NCBI RefSeq assembly: GCF_019175365.1
Contig: NZ_CP059572.1
Span: 6,076,001 to 6,140,000 of the forward strand
Length of the DNA: 64,000 bases
Reading direction: 5' to 3'
DNA from: Actinomadura graeca
GTDB taxonomy: Bacteria > Actinomycetota > Actinomycetes > Streptosporangiales > Streptosporangiaceae
A program made the translations under genes and the position numbers. The notes below the pieces were generated by a model that saw only the letters and a list, made by a program, of their open reading frames with translations, made no database searches and was not told the DNA's origin. Shown here one piece after another: positions 18,203 to 26,367 of the stretch. How positions within the stretch are numbered: position 1 is the first letter of the stretch; every line of letters starts with the position of its first letter.

Positions 18203-21073
18203 ATGACCGGCGACAGGGTCCTGAGCGAGGATCGGCTGCGCGGAGTGCTCGACCTGTTCGAACGCCTGCGGGAGCGCCCGCCCCGCAGGCGGCGGCAGCG
18301 GCTGCGGCCGCTGCTCATGCTCCTCGGGCCGGCCGACCACACCTCCCATGTGGCCGGGCTGTTCCAGAAGCGCTGCGAGGCCGAGCGGGCGCCGGTCTCC
18401 CACATCGCCGCCGACACCCTCGCCACCGACGTCTCCGGCGTCCTGCGCGAGGCGAAGCGGGAGCTGTCCCAGCCGAGCAGCCACCCCCGCGGCGAGCCGT
18501 CGCCGCGGTTCCCGCTGCTGGAGATGGCGTTATGGCTGCGCGACCTGCGCGAGATCCGGCTCGCCGGGGACGGGCGGCCGCCGCCGCAGGGCGCCTCGCC
18601 CGCCGAGCGCGAGAACCACCAGCTCGTGCGCCGGGTCACCCACCCGCCGGTCGGCGACAACGAGAACGCCCGCCGCCGCGAGCTGAACCGGGTCATCCGG
18701 CGCCGCGGCCGCGACGTCCTGCGGGACCTGGAGGACGGTCCGCGCGGCAGGGCCGCGACCTTCCTGGCCTTCCTGGAGCAGATCGCCCCGATCGGCGTCG
18801 CGGTGGTCGCCCTGGTCAGCGCCGGGACGGCGGCGGCCGTGGACCTGGTGTGGGCGGTGTTCGCGGCGGTCATCGGGCTGGCGTTCGTGACCGTGCAGAT
18901 CCTCGCGCGGACCCGCGGCTGGTACGGCGTCCGCCGGTTCGGCTGGTTCCTGCGCCAGCCCTACCTCGGACGCGACTCCACCGGCTTCCTCGGGTTCGCG
19001 CTCGGCGTCTTCGACGCCCGCCCCGTCGAGGCCGACGACCACCGGGAGCAGCTCGACCTGCTGCTCATCGCCGCGTTCCTGGAGGACCTGCGCCGCAACT
19101 ACCACCGGGACGTGCGCAGGGCCGCGTGGGCGCGGGTCCGCCACCCGGTGCTGATCTTCGAGCACGTCACCGCCGGGCACGTCGGCGTCCGGTTCCTGGA
19201 ACTGCTCGAACGCGTGCGGCGCGACAACCAGGACGAGAGCGGCCTGCCCGACGTGGACCCGCTGGTCGTCACCGTCGGGGTGGACCCGGCCGCGCCCGCC
19301 GGGGACGGCCCGTCCGCGCCGCCCGGCGCCCGCCTCGTGGACCGGCTCGCCCGGGAGTTCCGCGTCGACCTGTCGCAGGGCGCCGCCGAGAACGCCGTCG
19401 CCGCCCGCGGGCTGTGGGACCGGTACCGGCGCGAGCAGGCCCGCGTCAGCGCCCTCGGCGCGCGGCGCGAACTGCGCGTGGACATCACCCGCGACCCCGG
19501 AGGGGACCTGCCGCCGGTACGGGCGGGCCGCGGCCGTCCGTGGCTGGCGCACCCCGCGCTGCCCTGGATCGCGATGATCGTGGTGGCGGCGTCGTCGGTC
19601 ACGGCGGTGAGCGTCGCCTCCCTCCGGTACTGCTCGGCCTTCCAGATCAGGCGCACCGGGTCCGGCGAGTGCGTCGGCATCACCGACGGGTCCTTCAGGT
19701 TCGACGAGGCGGGCGCCGGCGAGCACGGGCCCAACCGGCTCTCGCCCGTCCTCGCGCGGCTGAAGGACCAGAACGACGCGGTCGCGCGCTCGGGCAAGCC
19801 GCACGCGACGATCGTCTACATCGGTCCCGTCACCGCCGACCCCGCCATCAAGAACCGGCAGCTGGACCTGCTCGCCGGCGCGCAGGGCGAGCTGCTCGGG
19901 CTCGCGATGGCGCAGGCGGAGTTCAACGGCGGCAGCCAGAACCTGCGGCTGAGGGTCCTGGTGGCGAACGCGGGCGCCAAGTTCCAGCACGGCCACGAGA
20001 TCGCCGAGCGGATCCGGAGGCTGGCGCTGAAGGACCGCTCGATCGTCGCGGTCGTCGGGTTCGAGCAGAGCAGGCTGGAGACGCAGGACGCCATCAAGGT
20101 GCTGTCGAAGTCGGCGCTGCCCATGGTCGGCACGGCCAACAGCTACAACGGGACGGGGCTGCTCGACCGGGGGGCGGGCTACTCGCCGTACTACTTCCGG
20201 CTGGCGCCGCCCAACTCGCGTCTCGCCCAGCACGCCGCCTACTGGGCGCGGGAGGGACGTGTCGGGGGCAGGCCCGGCCGGACGGTGGACGTCATCTACA
20301 GCGCCGATTCCCACGACCTCTACAGCGCCGACCTGGCCGAGTCGTTCGCACGGGAGTTCGGCCGCGGCGACGTCCTCGTCCGCAAGTACGACAGCCCGGG
20401 AGATCTCGACAGGACCGTCCACGAGCTGTGCCAGAAGCCGCCCGACCTCTTCTACTACGCGGGACGGTCCGACGAGTTCCGCTCCTTCGCCTACGTCCTC
20501 CAGCACACCTGCCCCAGCGGGCAGGTCATCCTCGCCGACGACGAGATCGCCAAGTACGTCGCCGACAACGCCCCGGAGATCGGGCACGTCGCCACCTTCC
20601 GGCTCTACTACATGCCCCTGGCGGCCCGTGAGGCGTGGACGCCGCCGTGGGTGGGCAGCGCCAGGAACGTGTTCTTCAACAGCTATCCCGGGGCCGTCGA
20701 GTCGATGTTCGGCAAGAGCCCCTCGCGGGACCACCGCCCGTCCGAGGTCAGGGCCGCCGTCAGCTACGACGCCGCCTCGATGATCGCCTACGTGGCGAAC
20801 CAGGTCTTCACCGAGCAGGCCGCGGCGCCGACGGCGGGCGGCGTCTTCGCCGCGCTCGACGACCCCGGCAAGGGCGCGCTGTGGAAGGGGGCGAGCGGTG
20901 TCCTGCGGTTCACCGGCCGGGCCCAGGGCCATCAGGTGATCGACAAGCCCGTGCTGCTGGCGACCGTGGGCGCGGACGGGAGGGTCCATGTCGAGGAGGT
21001 CTGCGGCACGCTCGTCCAGACCGGGCAGGCGAGAGGGCACTGCCCGCCGGGCGCGTGGGGGCGCCTGAAATGA
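18203..21073 (+). CDS. Membrane protein: degenerate NTPase-like N-half, extracellular periplasmic-binding-type C-half
   Basis: 956 residues. Residues 34-45 (LRPLLMLLGPADH) sit where a STAND-type P-loop would be but lack GKS/T. Residues 313-337 (RHPVLIFEHVTAGH) and 352-360 (DPLVVTVGV) look like the following strands of the same fold, again without catalytic acids. Two transmembrane helices at about 194-233 interrupt this half and a third at about 453-474 leads outside. The extracellular part starts with Cys pairs (C477, C490, GECVGITDGSF) and continues as a type 1 periplasmic-binding fold (ATIVYIGPVTAD; VAVVGFEQS; YFRLAPPNSRLAQHAAY). I infer a ligand sensor rather than a transporter, since no permease or ATPase is adjacent. 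ATG 18203 is preceded by GAAGGTGAGG. Confidence 0.65.
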   Translation: MTGDRVLSEDRLRGVLDLFERLRERPPRRRRQRLRPLLMLLGPADHTSHVAGLFQKRCEAERAPVSHIAADTLATDVSGVLREAKRELSQPSSHPRGEPSPRFPLLEMALWLRDLREIRLAGDGRPPPQGASPAERENHQLVRRVTHPPVGDNENARRRELNRVIRRRGRDVLRDLEDGPRGRAATFLAFLEQIAPIGVAVVALVSAGTAAAVDLVWAVFAAVIGLAFVTVQILARTRGWYGVRRFGWFLRQPYLGRDSTGFLGFALGVFDARPVEADDHREQLDLLLIAAFLEDLRRNYHRDVRRAAWARVRHPVLIFEHVTAGHVGVRFLELLERVRRDNQDESGLPDVDPLVVTVGVDPAAPAGDGPSAPPGARLVDRLAREFRVDLSQGAAENAVAARGLWDRYRREQARVSALGARRELRVDITRDPGGDLPPVRAGRGRPWLAHPALPWIAMIVVAASSVTAVSVASLRYCSAFQIRRTGSGECVGITDGSFRFDEAGAGEHGPNRLSPVLARLKDQNDAVARSGKPHATIVYIGPVTADPAIKNRQLDLLAGAQGELLGLAMAQAEFNGGSQNLRLRVLVANAGAKFQHGHEIAERIRRLALKDRSIVAVVGFEQSRLETQDAIKVLSKSALPMVGTANSYNGTGLLDRGAGYSPYYFRLAPPNSRLAQHAAYWAREGRVGGRPGRTVDVIYSADSHDLYSADLAESFAREFGRGDVLVRKYDSPGDLDRTVHELCQKPPDLFYYAGRSDEFRSFAYVLQHTCPSGQVILADDEIAKYVADNAPEIGHVATFRLYYMPLAAREAWTPPWVGSARNVFFNSYPGAVESMFGKSPSRDHRPSEVRAAVSYDAASMIAYVANQVFTEQAAAPTAGGVFAALDDPGKGALWKGASGVLRFTGRAQGHQVIDKPVLLATVGADGRVHVEEVCGTLVQTGQARGHCPPGAWGRLK

Positions 21074-21096
21074 GGGCGGCCGGAGGGGGGACGGGC

Positions 21097-21127
21097 AAGG
21101 CCCCCGGCAGGTGGTGCCGGGGGCCTT
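21097..21127. terminator. Bidirectional hairpin between convergent genes
   Basis: AAGGCCCCCGGCA (21097-21109) pairs perfectly with TGCCGGGGGCCTT (21115-21127) around a GGTGG loop, between the 956-residue gene and citA. It can end transcription from both sides. A run of GGAGGG-type repeats follows to 21190. Confidence 0.8.
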
Positions 21128-21190
21128 CGGCGCGGTCGCGCGATCGGAGGGGCGGAGGGTGGAGGGCTGGAGGGTGGAGGGGCGGAGGGG

Positions 21191-22303
21191 TCAGCCGGCG
21201 TGCCGCTTGAGGACCTCCGCGGCACCGTCGACGTCCTCGATGGAGCGGCTGCCGGGGCCGGTGTACCGCGCGCTCGGCCGGACGAGGCGGCCGGTGCGCT
21301 TCTGCTCCAGGATGTGCGCGGCCCATCCGGCGGTGCGGCCGCAGGTGAACATCGCGGGCATCATCGCGGTCGGGACCTCGGCGAAGTCCAGGATGACCGC
21401 GGCCCAGAACTCGACGTTGGTCTCGATCGGGCGGTCCGGGCGGCGCTCGCGCAGCTCGGCGAGCGCGGCGTCCTCCAGGGCCTTGGCGGCCTCGAAGCGC
21501 GGCGCGTGCAGCTCCTGCGCGGTGCGGCGCAGCACGCGGGCGCGCGGGTCCTCGGCCCGGTAGACGCGGTGGCCGAAGCCCATCAGCCGGTCGCCGGAGT
21601 CGAGGATGTCGGTGACGACCTTGCGCGCGTCGCCGATCCGCTCGACCTTCTCGATCATCGGCAGGACGCGGGCCGGGGCGCCGCCGTGCAGCGGCCCCGA
21701 CATGGCGCCGATCGCGCCGGAGACGCTGGCCGCGACGTCCGCCCCCGTGGAGGCGATCACCCGGGCGGTGAAGGTGGAGGCGTTCAGGCCGTGCTCGGCG
21801 GCGGAGACCCAGTACGCGTCGATGGCCTGGACGTGTTTCGGGTCCGGCTCACCGCGCCATCGGATCATGAACCGCTCGGTGATGGTCCTGGCCTCGTTGA
21901 TGCGCTCCTGCGGCACCATCGGCACGCCGATGCCGCGGGCCGACTGGGCGACGAACGACAGCGCCGTCGCCGACACCCGGGCGAGGTCGGAGCGGGCCTG
22001 GTCGTCGGAGATGTCGAGAAGGGGGCGCATCCCGTACGCGGGGGCCAGCGTGGGAAGGGCGCTCTGGACGTCCACCCGCACGTCGCCGGAGGTGACCGGC
22101 AGGACGTGGGGGTCGGCCGGGGCGAGTCCCGGGTCGAAGCTGTCGTCCACGAGGAGGCCCCAGGCGTCGCCGAAGGAGACCTGGCCGACGAGCTCCTCGA
22201 TGTCCACGCCGCGGTAGCGGAGGGCGCCGCCCTCCTTGTCCGGTTCGGCGATCTCGGTCTCGAAGGCCACGACCCCCTCGAGGCCGGGTTTGAAGTCGGA
22301 CAT
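21191..22303 (-). CDS. citA: Citrate synthase 2
   Basis: 370 residues. It condenses acetyl-CoA and oxaloacetate. Active-site regions are visible: SGPLHGGAPARV (His and CoA-binding region), GFGHRVYRAEDPRA (second His) and the Asp region before MMPAMFTCGRTAGW with the downstream Arg-rich segment. Compared with the main GltA it is short, as expected of the citA type. ATG 22303 begins MSDFKPGLEG, the usual start of this family, with AAAGGCAGG upstream. It is divergent from pdxH with 125 bp between, an arrangement I also recall from Streptomyces and, for citA near serC, from mycobacteria. Confidence 0.94.
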   Translation of the reverse strand: MSDFKPGLEGVVAFETEIAEPDKEGGALRYRGVDIEELVGQVSFGDAWGLLVDDSFDPGLAPADPHVLPVTSGDVRVDVQSALPTLAPAYGMRPLLDISDDQARSDLARVSATALSFVAQSARGIGVPMVPQERINEARTITERFMIRWRGEPDPKHVQAIDAYWVSAAEHGLNASTFTARVIASTGADVAASVSGAIGAMSGPLHGGAPARVLPMIEKVERIGDARKVVTDILDSGDRLMGFGHRVYRAEDPRARVLRRTAQELHAPRFEAAKALEDAALAELRERRPDRPIETNVEFWAAVILDFAEVPTAMMPAMFTCGRTAGWAAHILEQKRTGRLVRPSARYTGPGSRSIEDVDGAAEVLKRHAG

Positions 22304-22428
22304 GTCGTCCTGCCTTTCGTCCCCAGGAGTGATAAGGCGGTGCCGTGCCATTGAACCCTGTCCGCCTTACCGAGCAGTACCCAGGTCCCTGTGAGATGCA
22401 CAAAGCCCAGGTGAGAGGCTCAGACGCT

Positions 22429-23115
22429 GTGGATTCCCCAACGCCCGATCCTGCACGGCTCCGCAGATCCTACGAGGGGGGCGAGCTGGCCGAACCGGCG
22501 CTCCCCGCCGATCCCCTCGCGCTGTTCGCCGCATGGTTCGCCGACGTGCACGCCTCCGGCCTGGCCGAGCCGAACGCGATGGTCCTCGCGACCGCGTCCG
22601 CCGACGGGGTCCCCAGCGCCCGGACCGTCCTGCTGAAGGGATACGGCCCACGGGGGTTCCGGTTCTTCACCAACCTGACGTCCGACAAGGGCCGCGACCT
22701 CGCCGGGAACCCCCGCGCGGCCCTCGTGTTCCCTTGGCACGCCATGTACCGGCAGGTGCGTGTCGCCGGGCCCGTCCTGGAACTTCCGCGGGAGGAGTCG
22801 GCGGCCTACTTCCGGACGCGTCCGTACGGTTCGCGGATCGGGGCGTGGGCCAGCGAGCACCAGTCGGGCGTCATCGAGGGGCGCGAGCCGCTGGAGCGCC
22901 GCTACGCGGAGCTGGCCGGACGCTGGCCCGAGGCGCCGGGGGAGGGCCACGACGAGGTGCCGCTGCCGGACTTCTGGGGCGGCTTCCGCGTCGTCCCCGA
23001 GACGATCGAGTTCTGGCAGGGACGGCGGGACCGGCTGCACGACCGCATCCGCTACCACCGCCCGGCAACCCCGGACGCATCCGGTGAATGGGACATTGTC
23101 AGACTGTCTCCGTGA
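22429..23115 (+). CDS. pdxH: Pyridoxamine 5'-phosphate oxidase
   Basis: 228 residues. The FMN enzyme that oxidises pyridoxine/pyridoxamine phosphate to PLP. DPARLRRSYEGGELAE opens the mature protein; PSARTVLLKGYGPRGFRFFTN is the FMN-binding strand region; the C-terminal WQGRRDRLHDRIRY and the last-residue pattern match the PNPOx C-terminal domain. GTG 22429 is chosen because it begins five residues before the conserved PDPAR; the frame is open from 22345, with an ATG at 22396 as alternative. Its TGA overlaps the GTG of the next gene (GTGA), so the two are translationally coupled. Confidence 0.93.
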   Translation: MDSPTPDPARLRRSYEGGELAEPALPADPLALFAAWFADVHASGLAEPNAMVLATASADGVPSARTVLLKGYGPRGFRFFTNLTSDKGRDLAGNPRAALVFPWHAMYRQVRVAGPVLELPREESAAYFRTRPYGSRIGAWASEHQSGVIEGREPLERRYAELAGRWPEAPGEGHDEVPLPDFWGGFRVVPETIEFWQGRRDRLHDRIRYHRPATPDASGEWDIVRLSP

Positions 23116-24545
23116 CGTCGGAACAGCAGCCAACCCCCACCCACGGTCCTGACAGCGACGGCTCGCCCCCCACCGACGACCCCACCGCCATCGACGACCC
23201 CACCGCCATCGACGGCCGCGACGACACCGGCGCCATCGACGGCCGCGACGACACCGACGACACCGACGGCCCCGACGCCGCCGGGAAGCCGTCGCCCACC
23301 GGCGGCGGAATGCTGCGCCGCATGGCCATCGACACCCGGCCGCTCCGCCATGCCTCCTTCCGGCGGCTCTGGCTCGGGCAGGGCGTGTCGTTCATCGGGT
23401 TCCAGGTCACCTCCGTGGCCGTGCCCGTCCAGGTGTACGACATGACCGGGTCGTCGTTCTGGGTCGGCGTGCTCGGGCTGGTCAACCTCGTCCCGCTGAT
23501 CGTGTTCGGGCTGTGGGGCGGCGCCGTGGCCGACCACATGGACCGCCGCCGGCTGCTGCTCGTCTCGTCCTGCGTCACCTGGGCGTCCACGCTGATCCTC
23601 CTCGTCCAGGCGCTCGCCGGCCTGGACAGCCTCGGGCTGATCATGGCGGTGGTCGCGCTCCAGGCGGTCGGGTTCGCGGTGTCCTCGCCGACCCGCAGCG
23701 CGATCATCCCCCGGCTGATCGACCGGCCATTGGTCTCGGCCGCCAACACGCTGAACTTCACCGTCAGCATGGTCGGGGGGCTGGCCGGGCCCCTGTTCGC
23801 CGGGGTGATCCTCGCCCACGGCGGCTACGCCGCCGCCTACGGGCTGGACGCGCTGCTGTTCACCGTCGGGCTGTACGCGGCGATGCGCCTGCCCGCGATC
23901 CCTCCGCTCGGCGACGTCGCCGGGGCGCCCGGCGTGCGCGCGGTGCTCGACGGCCTGCGCTACCTCGGCACCCAGCCGGTGCTGATGATGTCCTTCCTCG
24001 TGGACATCATCGCGATGGGCGTGGCGATGCCCCGCGCGCTGTTCCCCGAGCTGGCCGACACCCGGTTCGGCGGGGGCGGCGCCGTCGGCTGGCTGTTCGC
24101 CTCCATCGCGATCGGCGCGGTCATCGGCGGGCTCATCTCCGGCTGGATCGGACGGGTGCGCCGCCAGGGCGTCGCGCTGATGGTCTCGATCGTCGTGTGG
24201 GGCCTCGCGGTGGCGGCCGCCGGCCTGGCCCACCAGCTCTGGCTCGCCGTCGCGCTGCTGGCCCTCGGCGGCGGCGCCGACCTGGTCTCGGCCGTCTTCC
24301 GCCAGACCATGCTCCAGACCTACGCGCCGGACGAGATGCGCGGTCGCCTCCAGGGCGTGTTCACCGTCGTCGTGGCGGGCGGCCCGAGGCTCGGCGACCT
24401 GCGCGCCGGGGCGACCGCCAGCGTGGTCGGCGCCACCGCGTCCTGGGTGGGAGGGGGCATCGCCTGCGCCGTCCTGGTCGTGATCGCGTCGCTGGCCGTC
24501 CCGGCGTTCCTCCGCTACGACACCAGGACGGCCACGTCCGCCTGA
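23112..24545 (+). CDS. MFS exporter with Asp-rich N-terminal repeat
   Basis: 477 residues. The first ~65 are a disordered Asp/Thr/Pro segment built of imperfect repeats (DDPTAID, DGRDDTG, DDTDGP) encoded by tandem DNA at about 23169-23275. Twelve transmembrane helices follow, starting at HASFRRLWLGQGVSFIGFQ, with motif A as GAVADHMDRRRLL and SPTRSAIIPRLI as in the EntS-like exporter family. The substrate is unknown. The GTG overlaps the pdxH stop by 4 bp, so expression is coupled to PLP synthesis; whether it has anything to do with B6 is open. Confidence 0.85.
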   Translation: MTSEQQPTPTHGPDSDGSPPTDDPTAIDDPTAIDGRDDTGAIDGRDDTDDTDGPDAAGKPSPTGGGMLRRMAIDTRPLRHASFRRLWLGQGVSFIGFQVTSVAVPVQVYDMTGSSFWVGVLGLVNLVPLIVFGLWGGAVADHMDRRRLLLVSSCVTWASTLILLVQALAGLDSLGLIMAVVALQAVGFAVSSPTRSAIIPRLIDRPLVSAANTLNFTVSMVGGLAGPLFAGVILAHGGYAAAYGLDALLFTVGLYAAMRLPAIPPLGDVAGAPGVRAVLDGLRYLGTQPVLMMSFLVDIIAMGVAMPRALFPELADTRFGGGGAVGWLFASIAIGAVIGGLISGWIGRVRRQGVALMVSIVVWGLAVAAAGLAHQLWLAVALLALGGGADLVSAVFRQTMLQTYAPDEMRGRLQGVFTVVVAGGPRLGDLRAGATASVVGATASWVGGGIACAVLVVIASLAVPAFLRYDTRTATSA

Positions 24546-24575
24546 ACCGGCCCGCCCGTCCCGGGGCGGGGCGCC

Positions 24576-25331
24576 TCAGAGCGCGCGGGCGACCGTCGTG
24601 AGGTCGTCGACGAGACCCGCGTACATGGCGTCGCGATCTTCGGCGCGCAGGACGGCGGACGGATGGATCGTCGCGAGGAGCCGCGCGCGGGACTCGTCCC
24701 GGCCGCCCTCGTCCGCGCTGTCGCCCGCGCCGCCGTCGTCCTGGCCGCCGTCCAGGGCGTTGTCGATCTCCCGGGCGGCGGCAGGGGTGCCGAGCGCGTC
24801 CAGGTGGGGGAGGGGCAGCAGCCGCCCGCGCTGCTTGGTCACCCGGAACGAGGAACCCAGCAGAGCCTTGCCCGCCGTCGCGCCGAGGACGACGACCACC
24901 TCAGGCTCCAGGATCCGCAGTTCCGCCAGCAGCCACGGACGGCAGGCGCGCATCTCGCCCGCGTTCGGCGTCTCGTGGATGCGCCGCTTGCCGCCGCCCT
25001 CCTGGCGCTTGAACTTGAAATGCTTGACGGCGTTGGTCACGTACGCCTCGCCGCGCTCGATGCCCGCCTCCTCCAGGGCCCGGTCGAGGAGACGTCCGGC
25101 CGGGCCGACGAACGGGGCGCCCTGGCGGTCCTCCTGATCGCCGGGTTGCTCGCCGACGAGCACGACACGGGCGCCCGGCGAGCCCTCCCCGAAGACGGTC
25201 TGGGTGGCGTTCCGGTAGAGATCGCACCCGCGGCAGCCGGCGGCGGCGTGGCGCAATGTGGACAGATTGGAGCGATCTTCCGCATCGGCGGGAAGGAAGA
25301 ATCGGGCGTCCTGGGAAGATTTCGCGGTCAT
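24576..25331 (-). CDS. udgX: UdgX-type uracil-DNA glycosylase
   Basis: 251 residues of the family 4-like uracil-DNA glycosylase fold. Motif GEQPGDQEDRQGAPFVGPAGRLLD (about 60-83, split here as GEQPGDQ and GPAGRLLD) is the uracil-binding loop. The insertion KRRIH (115-119) is the diagnostic loop of UdgX, where the His forms a covalent bond to the abasic sugar. Iron-sulphur candidates are C33, C36 and C130; the position of the remaining family 4 Cys holds His (VKHFKF), as I recall for UdgX. A Gly/Asp-rich insert of ~25 residues (about 190-215) precedes IHPSAVLR. ATG 25331 follows AAGGGA. It is divergent from ideR. Confidence 0.92.
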   Translation of the reverse strand: MTAKSSQDARFFLPADAEDRSNLSTLRHAAAGCRGCDLYRNATQTVFGEGSPGARVVLVGEQPGDQEDRQGAPFVGPAGRLLDRALEEAGIERGEAYVTNAVKHFKFKRQEGGGKRRIHETPNAGEMRACRPWLLAELRILEPEVVVVLGATAGKALLGSSFRVTKQRGRLLPLPHLDALGTPAAAREIDNALDGGQDDGGAGDSADEGGRDESRARLLATIHPSAVLRAEDRDAMYAGLVDDLTTVARAL

Positions 25332-25431
25332 CGTGTGTTCCCTTCTACCCGCCGTACATGGGATATTCACCGGCCCGGGCGCCGAGGGGGTCGAGCAAGT
25401 AGACTCCTGCGCATAATGACTGGAGGGAGCT

Positions 25432-26133
25432 GTGACCTCACACGGCCTGATCGATACCACGGAGATGTACCTCCGGACGGTTTTCGAGCTCGAAGAGGAG
25501 GGAATCATCCCCCTTCGCGCGCGCATCGCCGAGCGGCTCTCCCAGAGTGGCCCGACGGTGAGCCAGACGGTCGCGCGCATGGAGCGCGACGGGCTGCTGC
25601 GGGTCGAGGGTGACCGGCACCTCGAACTGACCGATAGCGGCCGCGGCCTCGCGACCCGCGTCATGCGCAAGCACCGCCTCGCGGAGTGCCTGCTGGTCAA
25701 CGTGATCGGCCTGCCCTGGGAGGACGTCCACATCGAGGCGTGCCGCTGGGAGCATGTGATGTCGGAGGAGGTCGAGCGCCGCCTGGTCGCGCTGCTCGAC
25801 AACCCCACCACGTGCCCGCACGGCAATCCCATCCCCGGCTTGGACGAACTGGGCGGACACGGGGACGACAGCGTCTCCGCGCCGCTGTCGGTGATGACCG
25901 CGGTGGCGAGCCCCGGCGGCGCGGCCGCCGTGGTCCGGCGGATCAGCGAGCAGGTGCAGAGTGACAGTGACCTGATGCTTAGACTCAAGCAGATAGGGAT
26001 ACAACCGGGACGAGAGGTGACTCTTCGGGCGACCGATGACGGGGTGCGGGTGACCTGTGACGACGAGGCCGACAGTTCGGACACGGAACTGCCGCGCGGC
26101 ATCGCCGAGCACGTGTTCGTCAGCAGGCGCTGA
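25432..26133 (+). CDS. ideR: Iron-dependent repressor (DtxR/IdeR family)
   Basis: 233 residues. An N-terminal winged helix (YLRTVFELEEEG to DGLLRVEGDRHLELTDSG, ~1-75), a metal-binding dimerisation domain (~76-140) and a C-terminal SH3-like domain (LKQIGIQPGREVTLRATDDGVRV). The metal ligands line up with IdeR shifted by two: M12, C104, E107, H108 for the primary site and H81, E85, H100 for the ancillary site. It represses iron uptake when Fe(II) is bound. GTG 25432 has GGAGGG ~6 bases upstream. No obvious IdeR box lies inside the window, so its targets are elsewhere. Paralogous DtxR members (MntR-like) are less likely given the C-terminal domain. Confidence 0.9.
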   Translation: MTSHGLIDTTEMYLRTVFELEEEGIIPLRARIAERLSQSGPTVSQTVARMERDGLLRVEGDRHLELTDSGRGLATRVMRKHRLAECLLVNVIGLPWEDVHIEACRWEHVMSEEVERRLVALLDNPTTCPHGNPIPGLDELGGHGDDSVSAPLSVMTAVASPGGAAAVVRRISEQVQSDSDLMLRLKQIGIQPGREVTLRATDDGVRVTCDDEADSSDTELPRGIAEHVFVSRR

Positions 26134-26367
26134 CCCGGCAAGCGTGCCGTCCCCCGCCTCCCCTTCGCCGGTCTATACCGAAGATCTCCATACGTTCGCG
26201 CCTTGCGGGCGTATCCCGGCGGCGGGTTCGTCGTTCAATACGACGGAAGAGGTACGCGCGGCACCCGCGCCGCGACGCCCGGTGATCCATGGGCCGGGCG
26301 TCGTCAGGTGGCCGCACGGAGATGGAGTGGTCACCGGCGGGGCCGCAACTGCTACCGGGATGGGGAG

